A stretch of 20,010 nucleotides of DNA from Clostridiaceae bacterium (lineage in GTDB: Bacteria > Bacillota > Clostridia > Saccharofermentanales > DTU023). Made by a program: the position numbers and the translations under genes. Below, in pieces: positions 8,135 to 15,987 of this stretch (positions are counted from its first letter, which is position 1; the number at the start of each line of letters is the position of its first letter). The DNA is taken from contig JAAZJV010000259.1 in the NCBI GenBank assembly GCA_012800135.1, forward strand, positions 1-20,010, written 5' to 3'. The notes beneath the pieces were generated by a model, which saw nothing but the letters and a program-made list of their open reading frames with translations, was not told where the DNA came from and made no database searches.

Positions 8135-9577
8135 CTAAGATGATTTTTTATCAGCATCAGCGACCGCAGCTTTTAACATGTCTTCTGCAAGGATGGGATT
8201 GGCTCGTCCTTGCGTCTTTTTCATGATATAGCCCATGAGCGCGCGCATGGCAGGCGTTCTTCCCTTGAGATAATCATTAACGGCACGAATATTCGAACGG
8301 ACGGCTTCATCGACGATGGGTTGAAGCACCTTGGGATCGTTGATCTGCGCGAGATGATTTTCTTCGACGTAGGCTGCCGGATCTTGATCATTTTCGAGCA
8401 AGACTTTCAGGACTTTTCTCCCGGTGTTGCTGTTGATGACATCCTTTCCCAGAAGATCGGCGAGTGCGCCAAGTGTCTCGGGTGAAAGCGGCGCTTCCGT
8501 TTCGTCTTCGCCGAAAAGCGGTGCTAAATCAGTTAAAATCAAGCTGACAAGCGTCTTCGGATGAGCCGTTTCTTTTACGGCCGCCTCGAAGAAATCAGAA
8601 AGATCTTTATCGGCAGTCAGACGTTCCGCTTCGTAATCGCTGAGGTCATATGCGTCCTTGTACATTGCTTTTCGCTCGTCGGAAAGGCGGGGCATCGACG
8701 ATTGGATCTTTGCGATCATTTCATTGTCGACAAGCACTTCTCCTAAATCAGGATCAGGGAAATAGCGGTAATCGGCTGCGCTCTCCTTTTTGCGAAGGGC
8801 GCTTGTTAGTCCCGTTTTCTCATCGAACCGGCGTGTCTCTTGGACAATGATTTCGCCGTCTTCAATGAGGGCGACCTGGCGCTTAAATTCGCTTTCGATG
8901 GCGCGGGCAACGAAGTTGAAAGAGTTGATGTTCTTCATTTCGACGCGTTTGCCTAAAAGCGTCTCGCCTTTTTTCCTGACTGACAAGTTTACGTCGCAAC
9001 GAAGAGAACCCTCATTCATTTTACCGTCGGAGACGTCCGTGTATCGCACGATAGCGCGCAGTTTCCTAAGAAAGGCGACGGCCTCTTCACCGCTTCTAAT
9101 GTCGGGTTCAGTCACAATTTCAATGAGCGGCACGCCACAGCGGTTGCAGTCGACCAGCGAGTGATCTTCGTGATGGATCAGTTTGCCGGCATCTTCCTCT
9201 AGATGGATGCGATTGATTCGGATTCGCCGCATACCGTCTTCTGTTGCGACATCCACGTAGCCGCCTGAGCAGATTGGCGAAAAATTCTGTGTCACCTGAT
9301 AGGCTTTCGGCAGATCGGGGTAGAAGTAGTTCTTGCGATCAAAGCGCGAAGACGGCGCGATGTCACAGTGTAGCGCAAGACCCGCGCGGACGGCGAATTC
9401 AACACATTCTTGGTTGAGAAGCGGCAGTGAACCGGGCATCGCTAGGCAAACGGGACAGACCTGCGTGTTAGGAGGCGCGCCAAATGTTGTCGAACAGCCG
9501 CAGAACAGCTTTTGCGGCGTTTTCAGTTCGACATGGACCTCAAGGCCGATAACACTTTCGTAATCTGTGACACTCAT
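8135..9577 (-). CDS. gatB: Asp-tRNA(Asn)/Glu-tRNA(Gln) amidotransferase subunit B
   Basis: GatB is the kinase-like subunit that phosphorylates the misacylated Asp-tRNA(Asn) or Glu-tRNA(Gln), so that ammonia from GatA can amidate it. The 480-aa protein opens with YESVIGLEVHVELKT. A zinc site follows (C26xC28...C41xxC44). Next come the cradle motifs (HLEEDAGKL, VPLIEIVTEPD, MNEGSLRCDVN), then the helical and YqeY-like tail that contacts tRNA (about 330-480, ending GRANPILAEDMLKAA). The ATG at 9577 follows the gatA stop by one base and fits family starts best. An in-frame ATG at 9589, overlapping gatA, is the alternative. The ribosome-binding site is weak, so coupling to gatA is likely. Confidence 0.97.
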   Translation of the reverse strand: MSVTDYESVIGLEVHVELKTPQKLFCGCSTTFGAPPNTQVCPVCLAMPGSLPLLNQECVEFAVRAGLALHCDIAPSSRFDRKNYFYPDLPKAYQVTQNFSPICSGGYVDVATEDGMRRIRINRIHLEEDAGKLIHHEDHSLVDCNRCGVPLIEIVTEPDIRSGEEAVAFLRKLRAIVRYTDVSDGKMNEGSLRCDVNLSVRKKGETLLGKRVEMKNINSFNFVARAIESEFKRQVALIEDGEIIVQETRRFDEKTGLTSALRKKESAADYRYFPDPDLGEVLVDNEMIAKIQSSMPRLSDERKAMYKDAYDLSDYEAERLTADKDLSDFFEAAVKETAHPKTLVSLILTDLAPLFGEDETEAPLSPETLGALADLLGKDVINSNTGRKVLKVLLENDQDPAAYVEENHLAQINDPKVLQPIVDEAVRSNIRAVNDYLKGRTPAMRALMGYIMKKTQGRANPILAEDMLKAAVADADKKSS

Positions 9578-9578
9578 A

Positions 9579-11069
9579 CTATTTTCCATTTCTCTTTTCG
9601 TGAAAAAGACGGGGACGAGGCAAGCGATCGTGAGCGTCTTCATAGGCTGCTGCCAACATGTAAAGTCGCCCCTCCGAAAATCGCGGACCGATCAATTGAA
9701 GTCCGAGCGGGAGCCCTTCTTCTGTAAGCCCGCTAGGAAAAGCCAGCGCAGGAAGTCCTGCAAGCGGCGCCAGCACGGTGAAGCGATCCGATGAATATTG
9801 CCCGTTGAGCGATTCGTCGCCGTGTGCGCCGAAAAGCGGTGCCGGTCCAATTGTCACGGGAGCAAGAATGGCGTCGCACGCATTGAACAGCGTATTCAAC
9901 GTTTGAATCACTAACGTGCGGATTCGGGTCGCTTTCTCGTAATAAATTTCATAGTTTTCTTTAGAAAGAAGATAGCTTCCGAGTAAAACACGGGACTTTA
10001 CTTCGAGACCGAGCGCATCGGAACGAGAGCGGATGTAGATGTCATCGACGGTTTCAGCTTCGGCTGAGCGATAACCGTAATGGATGCCGTCGTAGCGGTT
10101 GATCGCGGAATATCCTTCGGCGCTTGTCAAAAGATAGTACGCCGCAAGCGCCTCCTGCAAATGAGGGAACGACAACGGCACCAGGCGAGCCCCCTCCGAG
10201 GAATAGAATTGAAGCGCGCGTTCTATGGCGTCGCGCACGGCGGGATCCAGTCCGTTTGAGAATTCCTCGATATAGCCGATGACCGGGTTGCCGAAGGTGG
10301 TTTCAATCGAGCCGACGTAGCCGCCTTCAGGGATGGGGGCAAACCGAGAAGACATGCCGTCTTTCGGATCGCGGACGGCAATCGCATCCAACACCGCCGC
10401 GTTATCGCGCACAGTTCTTGTCATGGGACCGGTCTGATCGAAGGAGGATGCATACGCCGTGACGCCGCGGCGCGAAATTAAACCATAAGTCGGGCGCATG
10501 CCAACAAGACCGCAGTACGCTGCCGGCTGGCAAATCGACCCGCCTGTGTCAGTGCCAAGCGCGTATACTGCTTCGCCTGCGGCCACAGCTGCCGCGGAGC
10601 CTCCCGAGCTTCCACCCGGAACACGCGTCGTATCATAAGGATTAAGGGTGGCATGAAACGCGGAGGCTTCGGACGAATCGCCCATGGCAAACTCATCCAT
10701 ATTCGTTTTGCCGAGAAAGACGGCTCCACTTTCGCGTAAAAGCGTCACTACATAGGCGTCATACGCCGGAACAAAGTGTTCCAGCATACGTGAAGCGTTG
10801 GTGGTGCGCACACCTGCCGTCGCGATGTTGTCTTTTAAAGCGGCGGGAATGCCGGCAAGCAAACCGGGATCGTAGCCTTCCTTCAAACGCTGATCGACCG
10901 TTTTTGCCATTGCGAGCGCGTCGTCTTCGGTCACAGTGATGTAAGCGCCGACGGACGGCTCCAATTGCTCAATGTTTTGAAGGAAAGCGCGGGTGATTTC
11001 AGAAGAAGAAAGGTCGCCTTTCCTAAGAGCTGCGGCCATTTCCTGTATTGTCATGTCGGTTATCGTCAT
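9579..11069 (-). CDS. gatA: Asp-tRNA(Asn)/Glu-tRNA(Gln) amidotransferase subunit A
   Basis: GatA is the glutaminase subunit that releases ammonia for GatB. The 496-aa protein belongs to the amidase-signature family, with the Ser-cisSer-Lys triad in place: Lys79 (ALKDN), Ser154 or neighbour (PGGSSGGSAAAV) and nucleophile Ser178 (DTGGSI). An oddity is that the residue two after the nucleophile, usually Arg in GatA (GGSIRQPA), is Cys180 here. A ribosome-binding site GAGAGG lies about 7 nt before the ATG at 11069, in the 10-nt gap after the aspS::gatC stop. The order gatC-gatA-gatB is the common one, with gatC carried by the upstream fusion. Confidence 0.97.
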   Translation of the reverse strand: MTITDMTIQEMAAALRKGDLSSSEITRAFLQNIEQLEPSVGAYITVTEDDALAMAKTVDQRLKEGYDPGLLAGIPAALKDNIATAGVRTTNASRMLEHFVPAYDAYVVTLLRESGAVFLGKTNMDEFAMGDSSEASAFHATLNPYDTTRVPGGSSGGSAAAVAAGEAVYALGTDTGGSICQPAAYCGLVGMRPTYGLISRRGVTAYASSFDQTGPMTRTVRDNAAVLDAIAVRDPKDGMSSRFAPIPEGGYVGSIETTFGNPVIGYIEEFSNGLDPAVRDAIERALQFYSSEGARLVPLSFPHLQEALAAYYLLTSAEGYSAINRYDGIHYGYRSAEAETVDDIYIRSRSDALGLEVKSRVLLGSYLLSKENYEIYYEKATRIRTLVIQTLNTLFNACDAILAPVTIGPAPLFGAHGDESLNGQYSSDRFTVLAPLAGLPALAFPSGLTEEGLPLGLQLIGPRFSEGRLYMLAAAYEDAHDRLPRPRLFHEKRNGK

Positions 11070-11079
11070 GGAACGCCTC

Positions 11080-13176
11080 TCATTCTACAACCGGAGGAAC
11101 GACGATGAAACCATCGCGTGTCTCTGCAGTATTGGAAAGCAGCTGGTCGCGTGTTGCGCCGGGCGTCTCATCCGGCTTCAGGAAGACGTCCTTTTCATCG
11201 GAAGGTGAAATCGTCATCGGTACGCCCTCTGTATCGACCTTTTGCATGTTTTCGGCAAGGTCAATGAGATAATTAAGGCGTTTGTGAACGAGCCGTTCCT
11301 CATCATCTGTGAGCGATAGGCGAGTTTGCGCCTCCAGCTCGGGAAGGTTAATAAGCGGTGTTTTGCGTTTTAGCGTACTCGACATCTTTTCTTGCGCCTC
11401 CGCGGCATCGCTTCCCTTTGCAAGCTGAATACCGAGGACGGATAGCTGTGCCGGATCTACGGGGGACGGCGCTTCGGTCAAAAGGCAGGACGCGTCGCGT
11501 ATTTTCGGGAATGCGATGACGTCACGCAGGGAGTCTTCTCCTGCGAGCAGCATGACTAGACGGTCGAGTCCGAACGCAAAACCTCCGTGAGGTGGCGCTC
11601 CGTAACGGAATGCGTTCAGAAGGAAGCCGAAACGGCTGTTAATTTCGTCTTCTTCCAATCCCAGCGCCTCAAATACTTTTCTTTGTATATCGCTTCGATG
11701 GATACGAATGCTGCCCGATCCGAGTTCCGTGCCGTTTAAGACGACGTCGTACGCCTGTGAGCGCACGCGCGCCGGATCGGAAAGCAGATAAGGAAAATCT
11801 TCTTCGTAGGGCATCGTGAAGGGGTGATGCTGCGCGACCCAACGACGATCCTCTTCGCGATATTCAAACATCGGGAAATCGGTGATCATGCAGAATGCGA
11901 ATTTTGCGGGATCGCGGAGTTCAAGCATATCGCCGATTAGAAGACGCAGAGCGCCGGTGACGCGGCGCGACACGGAGAGTTCGTCCGCTGAGAAAAGGAC
12001 GAAGTCGCCCGGTTTTGCGTCGACAAGGCGCAACAATACGTCCATGTCCTCTTTCGAGATGAACTTTGACAAGATGGAATAAACTTCTCCTTCAGGACGC
12101 CAAGCAATCCAAGCCATGCCGCCCGCACCTTGTGAGATGGCAAAGTCGGTCAGCTGTTCGATCGTTGCGCGTGTGAAGTCAGATTTTCCGGGAACAGTGA
12201 TCGCGCGCACAACGCCGCCTTTTTCAACGGCTTTTTTAAAAACGGTGAAGGTGGATGTCGCCGCGTAGGAGGTGATGTCAACAACAGGAAGCGCGAAACG
12301 AAGATCGGGTTTGTCCGATCCGTACGTGTCCATCGCTTCTTGCCAAGTGAGGCGGCGAAACGGACGTATAAGCTCAATGTCCATCACATCGCGTATCAGG
12401 TGATAGAAAAGCTCTTCCAGTAGTGCGAGCACGTCTTCTTGTTCGACGAACGACATCTCAAGGTCAAGCTGAGTAAATTCAGGCTGGCGATCGGCGCGCA
12501 GATCTTCATCACGGAAGCAGCGCGCAATCTGGTAATAGCGATCAAAACCGGAAACCATCAGGAGTTGCTTGAAAATTTGGGGAGATTGCGGCAACGCATA
12601 AAATGAGCCGGAGTGGACTCGACTTGGAACGAGATAGTCTCGCGCACCTTCCGGCGTGCTTTTTGTCAGCATCGGCGTTTCGACATCGACGAAGCCATGG
12701 TCATCCATGAATCGTCTTATCGAGCTGACGATACGGTGTCGGAAACGGAGATTGTTTCGCAAGATCGGTCGTCTGAGATCTAAGAACCGATAGCGGAGAC
12801 GCAGCTCCTCGTTGACGTCATCGGCGTCTGCCGGATTAAAGGGCAGGTTATCGCAGGGGGACAACAGTTCGGCTTCTCTTACGCGTAGTTCAACGGTGCC
12901 TGTTGCGATTTTCGGATTGATGGTTTCCTCATCGCGTAACGCGATCAGACCGCGCGCCAAAAGTACCGATTGATTTCGGACACGCTCCGCGAGCTTAAAC
13001 GTCGCCTCGTCGGTTAACATCGGGTTGAAAACGACCTGAAGGGTTCCTTCTCGGTCGACAAGATCGATGAAGATCACGCCGCCCATGTCGCGCTTTGTTT
13101 CCACCCAGCCGCATGCGCAGGCTTCGACACCTACATCTTTTTCAGAAAAAAGACCGCAGTAATTTGTTCGTTTCAT
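11080..13176 (-). CDS. aspS: Aspartyl-tRNA synthetase fused to GatC
   Basis: This single 698-aa reading frame joins two proteins. Residues 1-585 are a complete bacterial class II AspRS that attaches Asp to tRNA: an OB-fold anticodon domain (1-105), motif 1 near [20 protein letters not shown], motif 2 [16 protein letters not shown], a GAD insert (about 285-415) and motif 3 [15 protein letters not shown] 23-residue hydrophilic linker (586-608) follows. Residues 609-698 are a whole GatC ([26 protein letters not shown], ending [11 protein letters not shown]), the belt subunit that wraps GatA and GatB. The start at 13176 (MKRTNYCG) matches AspRS starts. The nearest AGGAG is 17 nt upstream, longer than usual. 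gatA begins 10 nt after the stop, so the operon makes AspRS-GatC, GatA and GatB. Confidence 0.95.
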   Translation of the reverse strand: MKRTNYCGLFSEKDVGVEACACGWVETKRDMGGVIFIDLVDREGTLQVVFNPMLTDEATFKLAERVRNQSVLLARGLIALRDEETINPKIATGTVELRVREAELLSPCDNLPFNPADADDVNEELRLRYRFLDLRRPILRNNLRFRHRIVSSIRRFMDDHGFVDVETPMLTKSTPEGARDYLVPSRVHSGSFYALPQSPQIFKQLLMVSGFDRYYQIARCFRDEDLRADRQPEFTQLDLEMSFVEQEDVLALLEELFYHLIRDVMDIELIRPFRRLTWQEAMDTYGSDKPDLRFALPVVDITSYAATSTFTVFKKAVEKGGVVRAITVPGKSDFTRATIEQLTDFAISQGAGGMAWIAWRPEGEVYSILSKFISKEDMDVLLRLVDAKPGDFVLFSADELSVSRRVTGALRLLIGDMLELRDPAKFAFCMITDFPMFEYREEDRRWVAQHHPFTMPYEEDFPYLLSDPARVRSQAYDVVLNGTELGSGSIRIHRSDIQRKVFEALGLEEDEINSRFGFLLNAFRYGAPPHGGFAFGLDRLVMLLAGEDSLRDVIAFPKIRDASCLLTEAPSPVDPAQLSVLGIQLAKGSDAAEAQEKMSSTLKRKTPLINLPELEAQTRLSLTDDEERLVHKRLNYLIDLAENMQKVDTEGVPMTISPSDEKDVFLKPDETPGATRDQLLSNTAETRDGFIVVPPVVE
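11083..11352 (-). other. gatC: GatC domain of the AspRS-GatC fusion
   Basis: This marks the 90 codons homologous to stand-alone GatC (usually about 95 aa), from [19 protein letters not shown] to the C-terminal PPVVE. No separate gatC is present between aspS and gatA, so this domain must supply the GatC function unless another copy exists elsewhere. A potential internal start (ATG at 11385-11383, on the minus strand) would yield a free 101-aa GatC. Confidence 0.9.
11383..11401 (-). promoter_or_regulatory. Possible internal ribosome-binding site and start codon for free GatC
   Basis: On the minus strand, GGAGG (plus-strand CCTCC, 11397-11401) precedes an in-frame ATG (11385-11383) by 11 nt, exactly in the linker between AspRS and GatC. 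The codons it overlaps encode AAEAQEKM. The spacing is slightly long but usable. It looks like the remains, or a working copy, of the ancestral gatC start. Confidence 0.4.
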
Positions 13177-13214
13177 AATTAATGTGCGAAATGCTCCTAA
13201 ATACAGTTGCTTGC

Positions 13215-13223
13215 ATTTTAGCA
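13215..13223 (-). promoter_or_regulatory. Candidate extended -10 promoter of the aspS::gatC-gatA-gatB operon
   Basis: The minus strand reads TGCTAAAAT here, an extended -10 (TG-n-TAAAAT). The -35 region 17 bp upstream is poor (TTCTTA), as tolerated by extended -10 promoters. Transcription would start near 13208, giving a leader of about 32 nt to the start at 13176. The region shows no T-box leader signs. Confidence 0.4.
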
Positions 13224-13417
13224 CAATGCCGTGACGGTAAGAAGCATGCCTTTAGCGGGGATGATATGATAATGTACAAGCCGATACGCCAATAAATGGA
13301 AGCAAATCGGTACGCAGTAAATGCAGAGAAAGCCTTATAGCCTTGCCGCAAAGAGTAGCACGCTATTCGCGGTGAGATGTCTGACGTCAGGCGAAGCGGA
13401 AATTGGATGGTGATAGC

Positions 13418-14497
13418 ATGACAAAAGGAGAAAACCTTCGGAGCAATATTCACCATGTGGCGCTCATATTTGAAGGTGGCGGGATGCGAGCCAGCTATAC
13501 TGCCGGCTTTGTGACGATGCTGCTTGAACAGCAACTCTACTTTGACTATGTTGCCGGTATTTCTGCCGGTTCTTCCCATGCGGTCAACTACATCTCACGC
13601 GATATGTTGCGTGCGCGCTTATCTTTTACGGATTTAGCAGAAGATCCTTCATTCGGCGATGTTCGCACGTGGTTGCGCGGGCAAGGCTTCTTCAACGCGG
13701 AATACCTTTATTCAGAGTCGTCGCTTGCAGACGGTGTCATTCCTCTCGATTTTGATACATTTTTGCGCAATAACGCCGAATGTGTGATCGGCGCTTTTTT
13801 GAAGAATGAGGGGCGTATGGTGTATTGGCGCAAGTATGACTACGTGACGATCGATGATCTGACGATTCGGGCGCGTGCGTCGTCCACGGTTCCTTATCTG
13901 ATGCCGGACACCGTGATTGATGGAAAAACTTATGTTGACGGGGGTGTCGGCGAAGCTATTCCCCTTGATATCGCGGAAAAAGACGGCTACGACCGATTCG
14001 TGATTGTTTTGACCCGACCGCGCGGCTTTCGCCAGGAACCGCCGGTGCGTTTGGCAATTATCGATCATTTTCTGAGTCAACATCCTGTTCAGAAAGAAGC
14101 GCTCATGACGCGATATATACGATACAATGACACGCTTAGGAGAATAGAGCGGCTTGAGCGAGAAGGCAAAGCATACGTTTTTTATCCTGAGTATGAAGGC
14201 GTTCGCATGACAGAAAAAGGACGCGACAAATTGATGGAACAGTACGTCTTAGGCCACGAACAAGCCTATAAAGAGTTGCCTTTGTTACGGAGCTTTCTTG
14301 AGGACGTAAAAAAGGAGAAGTCCCTGACCTGCTTGAAGTACAGGGATTCCAAGACGCTCTTGAACGTGACGCCTGAACGCTTTAAAAAAATAGTATCAGG
14401 ATTGACAGACACGGGTCTGACAGAAAACGGTGATGAACCTGCATCGACATTGGATATGCCGGACACTAATCAAGAGAAAGACAAGGCTGCACCATGA
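13418..14497 (+). CDS. Patatin-like phospholipase family protein (YjjU-like)
   Basis: This is a probable lipid acyl hydrolase with a Ser-Asp dyad. The oxyanion loop is EGGGMRASYTAG (19-30), the nucleophile elbow GISAGSS places Ser49, and the catalytic Asp174 is in YVDGGVGEAIP. After the patatin core (about 12-205), the region with GKAYVFYPEY resembles the C-terminal part of the E. coli YjjU group. The last 40 residues are hydrophilic and low in complexity. Substrate is unknown and no signal peptide is seen, so it is likely cytoplasmic. The ATG at 13418 follows GGTG by about 5 nt; the in-frame TTG at 13403 is the alternative. The stop overlaps the sbcD start (ATGA), so expression is tied to the SbcCD nuclease. 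Confidence 0.88.
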   Translation: MTKGENLRSNIHHVALIFEGGGMRASYTAGFVTMLLEQQLYFDYVAGISAGSSHAVNYISRDMLRARLSFTDLAEDPSFGDVRTWLRGQGFFNAEYLYSESSLADGVIPLDFDTFLRNNAECVIGAFLKNEGRMVYWRKYDYVTIDDLTIRARASSTVPYLMPDTVIDGKTYVDGGVGEAIPLDIAEKDGYDRFVIVLTRPRGFRQEPPVRLAIIDHFLSQHPVQKEALMTRYIRYNDTLRRIERLEREGKAYVFYPEYEGVRMTEKGRDKLMEQYVLGHEQAYKELPLLRSFLEDVKKEKSLTCLKYRDSKTLLNVTPERFKKIVSGLTDTGLTENGDEPASTLDMPDTNQEKDKAAP

Positions 14498-15987
14498 AGC
14501 TTATCCATCTTGCCGATCTTCATTTGGGAAAACGAGTACATGAAGTTTCCATGATGGAAGATCAGCGCGTTATGCTGGACTCTGTGATCGATCTTTGCCG
14601 TCGTGAACAGCCCGATGTAGTTATCATAGCAGGCGATGTCTACGATAAACCCATCCCGTCCGTTGAAGCGATCAATCTTTTTGAATCGTTTTTGCTGGCC
14701 TTGTCGGCGCTCGATAAGACGGTTCTGATTATCGCCGGCAATCACGATTCAGGCGAGCGCTTGTCCTTTGGCGACGTTTTTTTTAAAAAAGAGGGTATTC
14801 ACATCGCAGGCGTATTTGATGGTGCGCTTGATGAAGTTGTTCTTTCCGATGAACATGGTGATGTCGTCTTTTATCTTCTTCCCTTTATCCGCCCGATGCA
14901 CGTCCGCCGATTTTTTCCGGAAGAGGAAATCCTTTCCACGGAGGATGCGGTGCGCTGTGTGTTGCGCTCTGTTGGCAAAAGCGCGTCGACTTCGGGTGAT
15001 GCCGTTTGTGAAGTCGATGCGAGCATAAAGGAGGTTGCGCGCTCGACAAATGAAGGGGCGGGGCGACGTGTTTTGCATTCTGCCGGCAAGAGCTCATCGA
15101 CGCGTCACGTGCTCATCGCGCATCAGTTCGTGACCCGAAGCGGTTCCGCTGTTATACGCTCCGATTCTGAAACGCTGCAAGTGGGCACAACCGATCAAGT
15201 GGATGTTTCGCTTTTTTCAGCATTTGATTACGTTGCACTGGGTCATCTGCATGGTGCTCAGAGTTTGGCGGAAGGCGTGTGGTATGCAGGTTCACCGCTC
15301 GCCTATTCATTTTCGGAGATCGGACAGAAAAAAGGCGCACTCGTCGTGGAATTCGGCTCGGATGGCTCGCCGATTGTGCGGCAGGAGCCGCTTGCATCTC
15401 TTCACACAATGCGCCGTGCCCGAGGAACGCTTGACGATCTGCTTTGCGCCGGTAAGACATTGGAACGAAGCAACGATCCGTCGCGCGAGGATTACCTTGA
15501 AATGACATTGACAGACCGCGGCCCCGTTGCTGATCCGATGAATCGACTCAAAGTGTACTATCCCAACGTCATGCGTCTTGTTTTCGAGCGCGTACATGAG
15601 GAAACGGATCATAAAGACGCTCTGGTGGATAGCGATGATCTGGGAAAACTTGATCCTGCCGCTTTATTCGCACGTTTTTTTGAACTGCAGACCGGGCGAC
15701 CGCTTTCAGAACTTGAACATAATATCGTAGCCGACGCTGTTAAATCCGCCTCCGACGCGTACGACGTCAATGCTGATTCTGCTTCCGTTTCGCTCGAGAA
15801 CGATATTGGAAGCTCGGATGAAGTGAATGGCGATACTGCAGTGACGTTTGCAGAGAGCGTTTCGGACAATTCGATATCCGGCAATGCGAACACCTCATCG
15901 TCGACGCATCAACGTGAGTCGGAGCAGACGTTTCGGGATCCGTCCTACGAGTTGAGCGATGACGGAACGCCCGAAGGAGGTACGTGA
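14494..15987 (+). CDS. sbcD: Exonuclease SbcCD nuclease subunit SbcD (Mre11-like), enlarged
   Basis: SbcD is the metal-dependent nuclease half of SbcCD, which cuts hairpins and blocked double-strand ends. Calcineurin-like phosphoesterase motifs are complete: D8-x-H10 (ADLHLG), D48 (AGDVYD), N83-H84 (AGNHD), H210 (LIAHQF) and H251-x-H253 (GHLH). At 497 aa it is about 100 longer than usual (near 400). The excess is in two places: an insert around residues 156-203 that contains a repeated VL-x-S-x-GKS-x-ST element, and a Ser/Asp/Glu-rich tail from about 417 onward that looks disordered. Motifs on both sides of the insert are intact, so activity is expected. AAGG lies 7 nt before the ATG. The stop overlaps the sbcC start region. 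Confidence 0.95.
   Translation: MKLIHLADLHLGKRVHEVSMMEDQRVMLDSVIDLCRREQPDVVIIAGDVYDKPIPSVEAINLFESFLLALSALDKTVLIIAGNHDSGERLSFGDVFFKKEGIHIAGVFDGALDEVVLSDEHGDVVFYLLPFIRPMHVRRFFPEEEILSTEDAVRCVLRSVGKSASTSGDAVCEVDASIKEVARSTNEGAGRRVLHSAGKSSSTRHVLIAHQFVTRSGSAVIRSDSETLQVGTTDQVDVSLFSAFDYVALGHLHGAQSLAEGVWYAGSPLAYSFSEIGQKKGALVVEFGSDGSPIVRQEPLASLHTMRRARGTLDDLLCAGKTLERSNDPSREDYLEMTLTDRGPVADPMNRLKVYYPNVMRLVFERVHEETDHKDALVDSDDLGKLDPAALFARFFELQTGRPLSELEHNIVADAVKSASDAYDVNADSASVSLENDIGSSDEVNGDTAVTFAESVSDNSISGNANTSSSTHQRESEQTFRDPSYELSDDGTPEGGT

Noticed and set aside
11350..11420. The AspRS-GatC joint as a sequencing frameshift or missed stop
   Set aside because: Both domains lie in the same frame with a normal hydrophilic linker and no nearby homopolymer slip. 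A single-base error would not join two complete domains in phase this cleanly.
13177..13417. T-box or other riboswitch in the divergent aspS/patatin region
   Set aside because: The predicted aspS leader is only about 32 nt, with no T-box core sequence, specifier stem or terminator hairpin on either strand.
14749..15612. Several open frames of 70-118 codons on both strands within sbcD
   Set aside because: They are shadows of sbcD, whose phosphoesterase motifs run through the same bases; none has a family signature or good ribosome-binding site.
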